Shown here piece by piece: positions 44,718 to 55,655 of a stretch of 64,000 nt of DNA; within the stretch, counting starts at the first letter, position 1, and every line of letters begins with the position of its first letter. Under the pieces are notes generated by a model, which made no database searches, was not told the origin of the DNA, and saw only the letters and a list, made by a program, of their open reading frames with translations. The stretch is taken from NCBI GenBank assembly GCA_026826555.1, contig JAKSZT010053887.1, positions 62,660,167-62,724,166 of the forward strand, read 5' to 3'. A program made the position numbers and the translations under genes. Source of the DNA: Tolypeutes matacus (taxonomy: Eukaryota > Chordata > Mammalia > Cingulata > Chlamyphoridae).

Positions 44718-45078
44718 TGTGGTGGTTTGAAACTGTATGTACCTCAGAAAAGCATGTTCTTAAAGTTAATCTATTCTTGTGTGTGTGAACCCATTATAAG
44801 AATCTTGTGATGAAGTTACTTTAGTTAAGGTGTGACACACCTCATTCAGGATGGGTCTTAATCCTCTTAATGGAAGGTCATTTATAAGAGAATGAAATTC
44901 AGACAAAGAGAGAGAAAGCCAAGAAGCTGAAAGCTAGGAAACCTGGAAGAGAAGGGAAAGACCAACAGATGCCACCATGTGCCTTGCCATGTGACAGAGG
45001 AGTCCAGGATCACTAGCACCCTAAACCTCTCAGACCTGTCCCCAATGAGTTGCACCCAAGAAGGACAGTGAGACACTA
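44718..45078 (+). mobile_element. MaLR-type LTR, sense, 3'-truncated
   Basis: Begins 'tgtggtggtttgaaactgta' with later 'ggatgggtcttaatcctctt', 'atttataagagaatgaaatt' and 'tgccaccatgtgccttgcca'. It resembles the complement of the LTRs at 29,597 and 49,486 but lacks the part after about 'gttgcacccaagaagg', including the usual polyadenylation region. Flanking TCCAA/ACCAA (44,713-44,717 and 45,079-45,083) may be an imperfect 5-bp duplication. No internal ERV genes. Confidence 0.65.
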
Positions 45079-45104
45079 ACCAAATAATTTAAAATCTACT
45101 AATA

Positions 45105-45420
45105 ATTAAAAATATGATAAGTGCTAAAAAGGGAGAAGTGTACTTGGGAGCTCAGAACTGAGGAAAACTCACCTAGTATGTAAGTGATATTTAAAATGAG
45201 GCCAGAAGATTATGTAAGACCAAAGGAGATAGGGAAAAGGAAGAATGTTCTAGGTAAAAACAAAACAAAACAAAACAAAACCAGCTAGTACCAAGGTCCC
45301 AAGGCAGGAAGAAACCAAGAAAGGGTCCTAAGAAATTCTCTAGGAGCCTGAGGCCAGAACATGTCTCTGGTACAATACAGAGGGCTTCATTTAGAACTGG
45401 AAACAAGTAAAAGCAGTGAA
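45105..45420 (-). mobile_element. L2 fragment, antisense
   Basis: 'gataagtgctaaaaagggag', 'ggaagaatgttctaggtaaa' and 'ccaaggcaggaagaaacc' match antisense L2 (GATAAGTGCTATGGAG...GGAAGAGCATTCCAGGCAGA...TGAGGCAGGA). Contains a (CAAAA)n stretch near 45,258-45,280. Confidence 0.6.
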
Positions 45421-45690
45421 AATGTGCAAAAGCTTCTGCATTCTCTTATGAGAATTATGAACTTACACCTGAGCATGGGCAAACTCAGTTCTGCTTTATT
45501 CATCTTTGAGGATTCAGAAGAGCTGTGGTATCATGCTTAATCATAAGCAGTTCTTCAATTAATTGTCTTAATAGTAAGCATTAAAAAAAAATAACTGCAG
45601 AAGAACTAATCTTATTTCCCAGAAGTCCACATACTAAATATGAACAGGAAGACAAAAAAGTAGACTAAAAGACAAATAAAACCCATATCA

Positions 45691-45877
45691 TGGGAAGCGG
45701 CTGTGGCTCAATCAGTAGGGCTCCCGTTTACCATATGGGAGGCCCCGGGTTCGGTTCCCGGGGCCTCCTGGTGAAGGCAAGCCCGCCCGCACAGCATGGT
45801 TAGCTGACCCAGCAAGCACAAGCAGCAAGGGGGGGATAAATGAATAAAAAAAAATAAAATCTTAAAAAAAAAAAAAA
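45691..45877 (+). mobile_element. tRNA-derived SINE, long type (DAS-III-like), sense
   Basis: 'gggaagcggctgtggctcaa', 'ccatatgggaggccccgggt', B box 'gggttcggttccc', 'ggtgaaggcaagcccgcccg', 'gcaagcacaagcagcaaggg', then 'gataaatgaataaa' and poly-A. A perfect 12-bp duplication, AAACCCATATCA, flanks it (45,679-45,690 and 45,875-45,886; the As overlap the tail). Close in sequence to the copies at 33,571 and 53,320. Confidence 0.95.
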
Positions 45878-45886
45878 CCCATATCA

Positions 45887-46654
45887 AAGTTCTAAGTTTT
45901 CCAAACTTCTAATTAATTAAATGTGACAGAAAAAGTCATGGCAATGCTGCTTACACTTACTTATATTTAAATTGCTTCTCCTACACTCCCCAAATCAATG
46001 GAAAAATCTCTAAAGGCTGTACTCGTGTGATCACAGCAAAAATCAGTTTCTGTTTTTGAGTTCCTGCTTCCTATTTTTCAGACACACTTTGTAATTCTTT
46101 CTCTATCATTTAAATGTTGGCTGCTGCCCTGTTACTTAGTCAACATTGCATGATTTTAATTGCGTGTGGCTGTATCTAAGAAGAAAAGGGCACCAACTTT
46201 GTAGAGCAAACATTATACTAGCATGGCTTGCTAGTTGTTTTTCTGACTGATTTAAGATTTGTACAGATGTTAGAAACTGAAGCATTATAGAATCAAAGCT
46301 CCTATTAAAATGCTTTATTTTATCATGCTAAATCAATAAGATTGATTCAAATCTTGAGGTACGTTAATACTGGCTTCCCAAAACAATGAATCAATAGAAT
46401 ATTTTGAAGTTATGTATTTAATTCCTTGTTCAGTTGTATTGTGAGCTTATTCAGCAATTGCATAATCACTCAATTAGCCTACTATTCTGGGTCCAGAACT
46501 CCTGGGACACTTTCCAACATATTTTTCTCCACCATCAAGATAGTTTATTACTAATAGGTTATATAATCTAGCAGCATAAGTGATTAATGAAACAACCCAC
46601 TTCATCATGAAATTTAAAATCCACAAAATTTGTAATTTTAAACAAAAAAAAGGC
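45887..46654. other. No recognised feature
   Basis: About 770 bp of AT-rich sequence. No repeat family identified and no reading frame of note. Confidence 0.45.
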
Positions 46655-46905
46655 CTTCATTCATTTGTCAATTCATCCATTCATTTGGCAAGTATTGGTT
46701 GAGTATTTACTATGTGCCAAGAACTGTACAAGGCACATAGATATTAAATAAGAAATTACTAAATCTTGCAAAGGAACAGTGGGTGTTAACCTGACTATAT
46801 AATCTAGTCTTGTAGGTTGTTGTGGCTGTGAGGGTTAAATGAGAAATATGTGAATGGACTTTATAGTCTGTACATCAAAATAAAAACAGAGGTATTATAC
46901 ATACA
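46655..46905. mobile_element. L2 3' end (antisense) next to a MIR piece (sense)
   Basis: 46,655-46,770 reads 'attcatccattcatttggca', 'gagtatttactatgtgccaa', the antisense end of L2. 46,795-46,905 reads 'gtaggttgttgtggctgtga', 'gggttaaatgagaaatatgt', like the sense MIR 3' half. Both are short and old. Confidence 0.6.
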
Positions 46906-47018
46906 GTCAAATGAATTGATGTCTCTTCTTACTGAAGTTCACTAGGCTGAGAAAAATGAAAGTACCTGTTCCTTCTGGTCAAATTGGTACATATTTGGTA
47001 AAGAAATTTGTTGGTGGG

Positions 47019-47478
47019 TGTTTTAGTTTCCTACCTACAAAAATAAATGCCATACAATGGTTTGGCACTTAACAGGAATTTATTGGCTCTTGGCTTCAAA
47101 GTCTAGAAGAATTGCTTTCTCCTGGCATTGGGAACATTCTGGTTGGTCAGCAATCCTTGGGTTCCTTGGCTTTCCCATCACATGTTGATGCACATGGGTG
47201 TGCACATGGAGATATCCGCTCCTTTCTCTTCTTGGTTCCCACTGACTTCCAGCTTCTGGCTTCTCCCCATGGCTTTCTGTCACTATTACTGAATTTCTCC
47301 TTCTTATAAAAGCTTTCAGTAATCTGGATTAAGAACCAGCCTCATTCAGTTGAGTCACAACTTAACTAAAAATAACATCTTCAAGGGATCCTATCTGCCA
47401 TGGGCTCCACACCCACAAGAATGTGGATTAAGATCAAGAACATGTCATAATTTGGGGGGCATAATTCAAGCCACTGCA
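47019..47478 (-). mobile_element. Solo MaLR-type LTR, antisense
   Basis: 460 bp from 'tgttttagtttcctacctac' to 'caagccactgca' on the + strand. A perfect 5-bp duplication, GTGGG, flanks it (47,014-47,018 and 47,479-47,483). It has the antisense MLT1/MST-like layout ('aggaatttattggctcttgg', 'cttataaaagctttcagtaa', 'acacccacaagaatgtggat', 'tttggggggcataattcaag'). Solo, without viral genes. Confidence 0.9.
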
Positions 47479-47483
47479 GTGGG

Positions 47484-48434
47484 ATTGTGAAGGACTGGCA
47501 GGAAAAACTGTTGTAGGGTCAGAAGAGGGATAGAAGGACATGAAGTATTCATGAGTTTATTCATTCACTCACTCAACAAGATAGATCTGTTCTTGGCCTC
47601 ACTGAATTTACCCAGTACCCATCTATCATGGATTATGAGTGAGTAGATGGTTGGTGATGGTTGATAATTGATTTATTTTTCCTCCAGAAGGAGATGAAAT
47701 GGATAGTCATGCTTACTCATTAAGTGGAACACATAGGATAATACTGATGTATTACCAAGAAGAATGTTGAGTAGGTATTAGTGTTAACATTGGCAAAACA
47801 TTGGAGGGAACTAAGTTGTCATATGCAATACATCTGAGGCCTTGGAGTTGAATATTTGAAAGTTCAAGTCACCAGTACTTGCATGTGCACAGAAAAAGGT
47901 GCAAACTATCCTCCTGTGCAAACCTGTCAGGGGTGACCATTGGATTTCTCCTAAGACCACTTGGCCTTTAGAAAACTTGACTCTCCAACCCTCATTAAGT
48001 GAGCAGCCCAGAGCATTCCATGCAAAGATAAGAGCCCCTTTCTTTCACAAACCATTCATGCAACTACTATGTTAAAATCCCCCACACAAAGGTACATGAC
48101 TGCTCATCCTGTAAATGAAGACTGCATTGGAGTGGGCCAAGAGTCAGAGAGACAGAGATCTGGATACATAGATTGAGCATCTGATCCACTGGCCCAACTT
48201 TTGGTCTTCCTAGCTACATGGGTCAGTAAATTCCCCCCTCACTTTTTTAAAAATGAAGCTTTAAAAAGTGACACAAGAATAGCTATGCAAATATTGATAA
48301 TATGTCTTTGTGTAAATAAATACATCCAAAGCATATATTCCTGCCTATCTCAAAATAGGATTTGAGGTTACTTTTAAAATATTGTTTATAATTAAAAAAG
48401 ACAGACATCCTGCTATTATAGGACTTAGTTTATT
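47484..48434. other. Mostly unassigned; possible LTR fragment near 48,100-48,240
   Basis: The only hint is at 48,100-48,240, where 'gagacagagatctggataca' and 'gtcagtaaattcccccctca' resemble the 3' part of an MLT1-type LTR. The remainder shows nothing recognisable. Confidence 0.35.
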
Positions 48435-48448
48435 AAAGTTTTAATATC

Positions 48449-48541
48449 TGGGAAACGGATGTGGCTCAAGAAGTTCGGCGTCCGTCTACCATATGGAGAG
48501 ACCGGGGTTCGATCCCCGGGACCTCCCAGTGAAAAAAAAAA
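48449..48541 (+). mobile_element. Monomeric tRNA-derived SINE, sense
   Basis: About 80 bases of tRNA-like head ('gaaacggatgtggctcaaga', 'gtccgtctaccatatggaga', B box 'gggttcgatccccggg') followed directly by poly-A. A perfect 14-bp duplication, AAAGTTTTAATATC, flanks it (48,435-48,448 and 48,542-48,555). No long body as in the DAS-III-like type. It is the clearest example of the short type in sense orientation. Confidence 0.94.
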
Positions 48542-48555
48542 AAAGTTTTAATATC

Positions 48556-49204
48556 ACAGCTAAATTTTTTCATGGTATCATAAATTTCATTAAAAACCTC
48601 AGACTGGATTTCTTTCGTTCATTCAAAATTCAAAGAAGAATAATCATAGCTCCAAATCTTACCTGCAAGACTTCAAAATAAAATACCTTATCAGCAAGAA
48701 GAGATTTTTTTCATGGACTGAGGGAATTCTGGCAAACAAAGCTCATGTTTAATTAGCATAAAAAATTAGTGAGGAAAATATGGTGGCAAGAATAGTATTT
48801 ATGTTATAATTATATCTACCCTGAACAAAATCTAACAATTATATCCATAAATTGTCCTTATATCGTCCATATCTCTGAAGCTATTCCATAATCTCCTAAT
48901 CTCCAGGTTCTTTTCTTTAACACCCCCATGGTAGGTAATTCTCATGGCTTGACTGGCTGAGCTATAACAGTTGTGAGTTAACGTGGTTTGATTAAGAGGA
49001 AGATATGATTGAGTAGTAAGAGATAATTGGAGGGCTGGTAGATTCCATTCAGACAAGACAAATGTTTAGAGAATGTGGGATTACAATGAAGTCTGGAAGA
49101 ATTCTTAGAGACATATGCATATACACATATACACACCCACTCAGCTAAGAAGGGATGTAAATATGATATCCAATTACTTGTTTCAAACCCCTAACTTAAA
49201 TTAT
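48556..49204. other. No recognised feature
   Basis: About 650 bp, no repeat or gene recognised. Confidence 0.45.
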
Positions 49205-49345
49205 AAAATGATAGTATTGAAAAAGACATGAGATCATCTAACTTATTTTTCTCATTTCACAGTAGGAGAGGTGAGATTACTTATTCAAGGTTATGGGGTT
49301 TGCAGAGTTGGTTGGAGTTGGGCAGGCCAGAACCTGATGAGCCTA
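49205..49345 (-). mobile_element. MIR-type SINE, antisense
   Basis: 'gagatcatctaacttatttt', 'ctcatttcacagtaggagag' and 'gattacttattcaaggttat' resemble antisense MIR (CATTTTACAGATGAGGAAAC...GTGACTTGCCCAAGGTCAC). Diverged. Confidence 0.55.
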
Positions 49346-49485
49346 AGTTAGGACAGAAACTTGCATGTGGGTGAGCTTGGAGAAGAGGAATTTGATCTGG
49401 AATGATTTTGCTCCTGGAGATATCTGTGTCCACCTCCCCTTCCTCCTTTTTAATCCTTCCAGTGGTCCATGTGCTGGTCACCCTA

Positions 49486-49918
49486 TGTTTTAGTCTGCTA
49501 GGCTTCTGAAAGCAATATACCATAAATAGGTCAGCTTTTAGCAATTGGGATTTATTAGTTTACAAGCTTACAGTTTTGAGGTTGAGAAAATGTCCAAATC
49601 AAGGCATCATCAGGTGATGCTTTCTCCCTGAAGACTTCTTGCCAGTGATCTTTGACTCTTCTGTCACATGGTGGCGTCATCTTGTCTGGGTTTCTTTGCT
49701 TTTAGCTTCTGGCTTCCACGGCTTTCTCTCTGTCTCTCTCTCAGTATTAGTCTCATTTATAAAGGACTCCAGTAAAAGGATTAAGACCTACGCTGGGCCA
49801 TGCCTTAACTGAAATAATCTAATCAAAAGACCCTACTTATAATAGGTTTACACCCACAGGAATGGATTAGCTTTAAGAACATGATTTTCTGGGCTCCCTA
49901 CGGCTTCAAACCATTACA
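49486..49918 (-). mobile_element. Solo MaLR-type LTR, antisense
   Basis: The + strand runs from 'tgttttagtctgctaggctt' to 'cttcaaaccattaca'. It shares long phrases with 29,597-30,106: 'gtccaaatcaaggcatcatc', 'tttataaaggactccagtaa' and 'acacccacaggaatggatta'. No convincing 5-bp duplication is visible. No internal viral sequence. Confidence 0.82.
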
Positions 49919-52035
49919 TGCTGCGAACCACTGACCTCTTAGATTTGCTCTACAATTCTTACTAACAATCCAAGGTTTTCAAATTTGCCTTTTTGCTAGA
50001 AACCAGCATGTCAACTAAAAGTAAACCTCAGTAATTATTTACTCATCTGTGAAAGTCCAGCAATTACAGGGACATGCTTATTTTGTTTATAGAATTTAAT
50101 TGCATGGTGAGAAGCCTGAGTTTTTTTCATTCATTTTTTTCATCTCCTCCTTTAAAATCCTACATCCTTTAAGGAGAAATTTAATCGAAAATGTTTGTAA
50201 AGCAAACTGAAATCTTGATTTAAATGTCACTATTAAGGCTTTTTCTTTCTTCTCTAGCCATTATCCATAGCTGTTTTTTTTTTTTTTTTTAAAGAAAAAA
50301 AGGAATTGATTTTTCTATATGGTATAACAAGTATAACAAAATAAGGATACAGGCACAGGTCTGGCAGGTTTTGTGGCCCTCTTGGCCTGAGAGGTTTCTT
50401 GTCCTTGGGCTTTTTCTCCCAAGGCTTGGCTTTGAATAGAACAAAGTACTTTTGGTGTTTTTCTCCCTTCCCCAGAGGTATTATTATCTGAAGAGCAAAG
50501 AAAGTACAGCAGAACATTGTTTCATGGCAGCACTTCTTAATCTTTCATGTTTGTTTCATCTTGTGGTAGTGGTGGCAATATTCCAGGCTCTGGGGAAACT
50601 AGGCTCTTACAGGAATGCCTAAGGAAAGAATAATTTATTAATACTAACACAGATGAGTACATAAGAACTAAAAGAAATAAACAAAAGGAAGATGCCCTTC
50701 AGGCTTGCTCGCAGCAAAAAAGCCATTCTTCCCTTAAAGGCCACTCCCAAGAAACACTCTCAAGCTTCTTATCTTTAAAATTATACACCCTCTTCTACTT
50801 TTACTCAGCCCAGTTTATTCACAATTGAATAAACTGACCCATGTCTGGTCAGTCACAATAGAAGATTAGAATCAGATGCATTTTAGTTGATATTTACTGG
50901 CTCAGGTCAGACACATTTGCTCTATGGAGATGATCAAATTTGAAGCAGGTTTAGTCTTTCAGATTTGCAATACAAATTCTATACAGAAATGCCTGCCTGG
51001 TAAATTTCTATTTGGAAAATTACCAAAAAGAAAAAATTAGCAGCAGTTATTTTTTTTTAGATATCAATTACCTTGTTACACAAAACTTAAAAAAAAAAGT
51101 TTAGCACTTTTTTAGTGGTAATCTTTCTAAAATGCATAATAAGCTTCCTCAGCTCTACTAGTAAGGCAAACAAAACATAATTTAATTCTTTTCTAACTCA
51201 GGGTTACCCAAGTGGTCCTGGTCTTCAAGATAAAGACCTCTCTTTGTCACAGAGCGAAACAGCCTCTCCCAAGTGAATTGGAGCCAGTCAGACAGCTGCT
51301 AGGTGGACAGAACACCTCTGATCTTGGGGTCAGTGGTCATCAGATACCTGGCATCAGGCCTTTATCCTAACATGGCTGTTCTCAGAAGTTCTGGGAAAGA
51401 GTCCTGTTTAACTCCTCCAGAGCAAGGATTTGGCATATGACCACAGCTAAACCCAGAATTACAGATGGACTGTTTCATGATTCTGTGGGAAGTTGCTAGT
51501 TTACTTGGCTGGTGCTGCACAGCATGTGATTTTCTGCTGACAAAATGGTGAGGAGAACTTCTCTGGGCTCCTCTGTAAGCATGTGCACACAACTCAAAAC
51601 CAGGGTTTCTGAGTGCCAAGTGTAACTGGATAAAGGATGAAGGAATAATATTATCTATTCCCTAAAAATACTTTGAGTAATACAGCCCCCAAAATGAACA
51701 CTACCTTCAAGTCTTTGGCTATTCCAAATAAATATAATAATTGCCACCACAGAATTGAGTGAACAGTTGAGGATATAAGTTTATTTTAAAATGCTACAAT
51801 AGTTCAAACTCAGTCAAGTAATGATTGGTCTATGATTTGAGCAAATAGCTAATCTTTGAAGAATATTGACACTATAAATCATTGAAATTTTTGTAAGAAA
51901 GATACTAATTAAAATTCCTTCACATTCTTGTGTATAGTTTACTAGGAATATGTTTTGTTGACAGATGCTGATAATGATATTTAAGAAAACAATATGAACA
52001 AAAACAGATTTTCAGAGGTTGACATTTATACTATC
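49919..52035. other. No recognised feature (2.1 kb), with a possible retrocopy near 50,254-50,520
   Basis: A poly-T run at about 50,274-50,291 is followed by a minus-strand open stretch at 50,254-50,517 (87 codons). Before it runs into the tail it reads GEKHQKYFVLFKAKPWEKKP and RPRGPQNLPD, which is not low-complexity. That layout would fit a small processed transcript in antisense, but I recognise no family. The rest (to 52,035) is unassigned. Confidence 0.4.
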
Positions 52036-52190
52036 TGTGGCAGTTTGATATTATTTTTGAATTCCTTAAGAAATATAGGTTATGTTTGTAAACTGGTTTG
52101 TTCGTCTGGTGTGATACCCCTTTGATTGTATTAGATTCAGCTGAGAAATCTAATTAAATTATGTTCTGATTAGGGCTTTGATCCAACCTT
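52036..52190 (+). mobile_element. 5' fragment of the 37,429-type LTR, sense
   Basis: 'tgtggcagtttgatattatt', 'gaattccttaagaaatatag', 'gttatgtttgtaaactggtt' and 'ttctgattagggctttgat' are the reverse complement of the right ends of the LTRs at 37,429-37,994 and 58,836-59,401. Only about 155 bp remain. No partner LTR is nearby. Confidence 0.82.
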
Positions 52191-53302
52191 CTCTCTGACT
52201 TCTACTTAGCACCTACCTATTTTCCACCCTAGTCAAATTGGTGTGTTCTGTCTTTCTTGAAAGTCATTCAGATGGGCCATATATTGTTATAAGGGTTGTG
52301 CAGTACACAATATTAGGAGGCACCATTCACACAGACAGCAATGCAATTGGTGCCACTAGGAATGTGCAGTGCACAACATGCATAACTGTAAGTGGTGGAC
52401 CCTATTTCACACCAGTAATAGTCCAACTTTTGTACTTTCTTGTATCATGGCCTCTACCTTGGCTGCCCTCTTCGTTCTTCTCCAAATGTGCATATTGTGA
52501 AATTCTAACAACTAGATCAAGTTCAAACTCTTAAATTCAGTATTTGAAAACTTCTCTAAGCTAAGTTCACTGTGACCATCTAGCCTTATATCCAACATGA
52601 ATTCTCCATTATAAGTGAGCTATTGTGTACAATCATGTCTTTACAAATATAATGCCTACATCTGGGCCATTGCCTTTTCTTTCCTTCTACACTCAGTGCA
52701 TCCCATCCACTTCCAACAATTCAAAAACAATCCATCCTTCATTAATCAAGACAGATTTCACTAACTCTATAAAACCTTCAATGGTATTCTACTCCACAAT
52801 CATTCTTCCTGAAGTATTATTAGAGCTGTAATCTTCTGAGCTGCAATTCATAACATTTACTCAGTTTTCTTGCAGGAAATTTCATTGAACAGTAATTAGA
52901 CTCATTTCTCAGTGGTTGAAACATTGGCCTTTATATCATTTGTAGCCCTTGAGCATAATATACAGTCAAATGCTTGTTGATTGATCTTTTTACTAACATT
53001 TAAAAATTGTAAAGTTAACCCTTGTGTTATTCTTAAGTTGCTTTTTAAAATTAACTGAATTTGTAGTATAATTTTGTAGTTTTTGACTCTCCAGCAAGTT
53101 TTCTTATCATTTGTCCTTCATTCCTTTAGGAAACTTTGCCCATTCTCTATCTGGTGTGATTACATGAAACCCAAGCAGAGCCAATAGTTGGCTTCTTTGG
53201 GATGGGAATATGGAAATTGGGAGTGAAAAACATTGTTTTGCTGGAGGCACTAGGCTAGAAGTATGAGATCTGAAGCTGCTGGTACCTTTCTTAAAACCAT
53301 GT
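52191..53302. other. Mostly unassigned, with possible LINE-type text at 52,480-52,900
   Basis: C/T-rich text at about 52,480-52,900 ('catctgggccattgcctttt', 'cagtgcatcccatccacttc') resembles CR1-clade LINE 3' ends (L2/L3) only weakly. The segment at 52,260-52,430 with repeated 'gtgcagt(a/g)cacaa' is unrecognised. No gene. Confidence 0.35.
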
Positions 53303-53319
53303 AAAATCATAGCTTCTTG

Positions 53320-53618
53320 GGAAGCGGCTGTGGCTCAATCAGTAGGGCTCCCGTTTACCATATGGGAGGCCCCGGGTTCGGTTCCCGGGGCCTCCTGGTG
53401 AAGGCAAGCCTGCCCGCACGGCGTGGTTAGCTGACCCAGCGAGCACAAGCAGCAAGGGGGAGATAAATGAATAAATAAACAAAATCTTTTTTTTTTTTTT
53501 TTTTTTTACAGGGAGTTCCCGGGGATCGAACCCGGGTCCCTCCATATGGGAGATGGACACCCAACCAGTTGAGCCACATCCGACCCCCAACAAAATCTTA
53601 AAAAAAAAAAAAAAAAAA
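53320..53618 (+). mobile_element. tRNA-derived SINE, long type, with a SINE nested in its tail
   Basis: Same type as 45,691: 'gggaagcggctgtggctcaa', B box 'gggttcggttccc', 'gcaagcctgcccgcacggcg', 'agcacaagcagcaaggggga', (ATAA)n. Its tail is interrupted by an antisense SINE (53,489-53,588) and then resumes with 'aacaaaatctt' and poly-A. A 14-bp perfect duplication, ATCATAGCTTCTTG (53,306-53,319 and 53,619-53,632), flanks the whole unit. Confidence 0.95.
53489..53588 (-). mobile_element. Monomeric tRNA-derived SINE nested in another SINE, antisense
   Basis: Poly-T, 'cagggagttcccggggatcg', 'aacccgggtccctccatatg', 'agttgagccacatccgaccc': reverse complement of the short monomeric type. A perfect 11-bp duplication, AACAAAATCTT, flanks it (53,478-53,488 and 53,589-53,599) and is derived from the host SINE's tail. 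This shows the short type was moving after the long type had inserted here. Confidence 0.95.
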
Positions 53619-53689
53619 ATCATAGCTTCTTGAAAAATGAAGACAAAGAGATATAGAAAGAGCAGAGAGATGAGAGAAGGAGGTCTATA

Positions 53690-53845
53690 ACATTCTTTGA
53701 GCCCCTCAATCCTTTTATATTTGAAATCAACTGCATCCTTAGACTGCCCATTTATATGGGCCAATTAATTCCCCTTTTAAAAATTAAGCCACTTTGAATT
53801 GGACTTCTGTTATTTATTTTGCAACTGAAAGGGACCTGACTCACA
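53690..53845 (+). mobile_element. Possible LTR 3' fragment, sense
   Basis: 'tatgggccaattaattcccc', 'gccactttgaattggacttc' and 'gcaactgaaagggacctgac' resemble the 3' end of MLT1-like LTRs (CCAATAAATTCCC...AAGCC...GTTTGAGTTGG...CTGACT). Short and without defined ends. Confidence 0.45.
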
Positions 53846-53929
53846 GATATATAATATAATTCTATTATAAAATTGTATATATATTTTTATATATACAAAA
53901 TGCAAGTATATTTTATATATATATATATT

Positions 53930-54190
53930 GTATATTTTAACACATGCAAGGCACTGTGTTAGCTATGTGAGTTATACTGAGATGCCTATCACCCATATTA
54001 TTCTGCTGTAAGGATACTTACCATCTAGTAGAAGGATAATATGTATATAGATACAACACAGTACATGATGGATGCCACATAGGAATTACAAAGTGTTACA
54101 CAATTTCAGATGAAGGACCAATCACTTTTGTCTGGGGCATCACACAGATTTCATGAAGAAGGATACATTGGAATTAGACCCAGTGACTTG
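53930..54190 (-). mobile_element. L2 3' fragment, antisense
   Basis: 'gcaaggcactgtgttagcta', 'ccatctagtagaaggataat' and 'agatttcatgaagaaggata' follow antisense L2 order (GCCAGGCACTGT...CATTCTAGTGGG...GGCTTCATGAAGGAGG). It is preceded by an AT-rich run (53,845-53,935). Confidence 0.55.
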
Positions 54191-54264
54191 CTTAAGGAAT
54201 GACTAGTACAAAAATATTTGATATAAACTTGGTGGGTGGAGGATTAGAAACTAAATTGGAAAGA

Positions 54265-54265
54265 T

Positions 54266-54293
<28 letters not shown>
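54265..54293 (+). repeat. Poly-A run
   Basis: About 28 consecutive A with no recognisable retroposon upstream and no flanking duplication found. Confidence 0.8.
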
Positions 54294-54296
<3 letters not shown>

Positions 54297-54424
54297 GGCA
54301 AGAGAGAGGGATTTTATGCACATCTTACAAAGAAGCACATGCCCTGGGTCTTGTTATTATTTAGGTAGAGAATCAGAACAAAATTACTTTTCTTTCAAAT
54401 TACTCCCAATGACTCTACTACTGG

Positions 54425-54500
54425 CAGTTACATAGTTCTTTACAGTACAATTTACAAGTGCTTTCAAATATATTATCCTGTTAGGATATAGATACTCTTT
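54425..54500 (-). mobile_element. Possible MIR fragment, antisense
   Basis: 'acaagtgctttcaaatatat' and 'tatcctgttaggat' resemble the antisense MIR segment CAAAGCGCTTTCACATACATTATC. Very short. Confidence 0.35.
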
Positions 54501-54639
54501 GAAATCACGAAATGAAGCAATTCCCTGATAAGAGGAATCTTGATTCCTTTCACTTCCTTCAACCTCCACATATAATGGGTCATCTACCTGGAATTTTTTC
54601 TGGAATATGTGCACACCTCTCATCTCAAATCCTTCTACC

Positions 54640-54860
54640 ACTGTTGTTATTTATTGCTGTTAGTAGCTCAATGACCTTTTAGGACTCCTTCTCTCTAGTT
54701 TTGCCACTCCCAAATCTCTCATTCACACATCTGTCAGAGGGAAGTTTCTAAACTAAACATAAATATTATGTTCTCCCCTATTTAAAATCCTTCATTAGTT
54801 TCCTATTGCCTTAGAGAAAAAAATCCTAACTCTGTAGGATATTTCATATACTATATATTT
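54640..54860 (+). mobile_element. L2 fragment, sense
   Basis: 'gaagtttctaaactaaacat', 'tatttaaaatccttcattag' and 'ctattgccttagagaaaaaa' correspond to L2 (GATCTTTCTAAA...CTGCTTAAAATCCTTCAATGG...ATTGCCTACAGGATAAA). Confidence 0.6.
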
Positions 54861-54874
54861 TTATCTATTCTATT

Positions 54875-55655
54875 CTTTCATTTAGCATAATTATTCTGAG
54901 ATACACATATTTTGCATATCATTTTGTGTATGGAAAGCCCATTCCTTTTCATTGCTGGGTGGTATACTTTGCTTATTCATTCCTCTGATGATGGACTTTT
55001 GAGTTGTTTCATGTTTTGGGATATTACAAATAAAGCTGCTATAAATATTTGTGCACAGCCTTTGTGTGGACATATGCTTACATTTCTCTTGGGTAAATAT
55101 TTAAAAGTGAAATGGATGGAGAATCATATTACATACCCATGAGCAGTAGAGCTCCATTGGCTCCACATCCTCACTCATATTTGGTATGGTTTAAATTTAT
55201 CAAGACTCATTTATGTCTCACAATAAGATCTATCTTGATAAATGGTTCATGTGCAATTAAAAAGAACGTGTATTCTGCTATTGTTGGGTGGGATGTTCTA
55301 TAAATGTCAGTTAGGTCACGTTGATTGATCATGTTGTTCAAGTCTTGTATATCCTTACAATTTTTCCAGTTACTTGTTTTATCAATTACTGAGAGATGAG
55401 TGCTAGATTATAATTGTGGATTTGTCCATTTTTCATTGTTCTATTAGTTTTCATTTTCATGTATTGAGAAACCCTGTTATTAGGTGCATAAACATTTAGG
55501 ATTATGTTCTCTTCATAAATTGACCCCTTCACAATGCTGAAATGACCTTCTTTATTCTAAATATATTACTTTCTATGAAATCTAATTGTTTGGCATTAAT
55601 ATAGTCACTCTAGCATTCTTTTGATTAATATTATCAAGGTCTTTATTTTCCTTTT
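54875..55655 (-). mobile_element. Antisense old L1 with internal deletion
   Basis: The left part is the L1 ORF2 C-terminal/3' region ('tttcattgctgggtggtata', 'aaataaagctgctataaata'). From about 55,190 it jumps to endonuclease-region sequence ('gtgtattctgctattgttgg', 'gttattaggtgcataaacat'), so most of the RT is missing. Diverged and dead. Confidence 0.8.

Noticed and set aside
47019..47478. A complete endogenous retrovirus
   Set aside because: Only solitary LTRs with 5-bp duplications were found; no gag, pol or env-like sequence lies between or next to them.
53339..53764. 141-codon minus-strand open stretch
   Set aside because: It runs through both nested SINEs and their poly-A/T tails, so it is not a protein gene.
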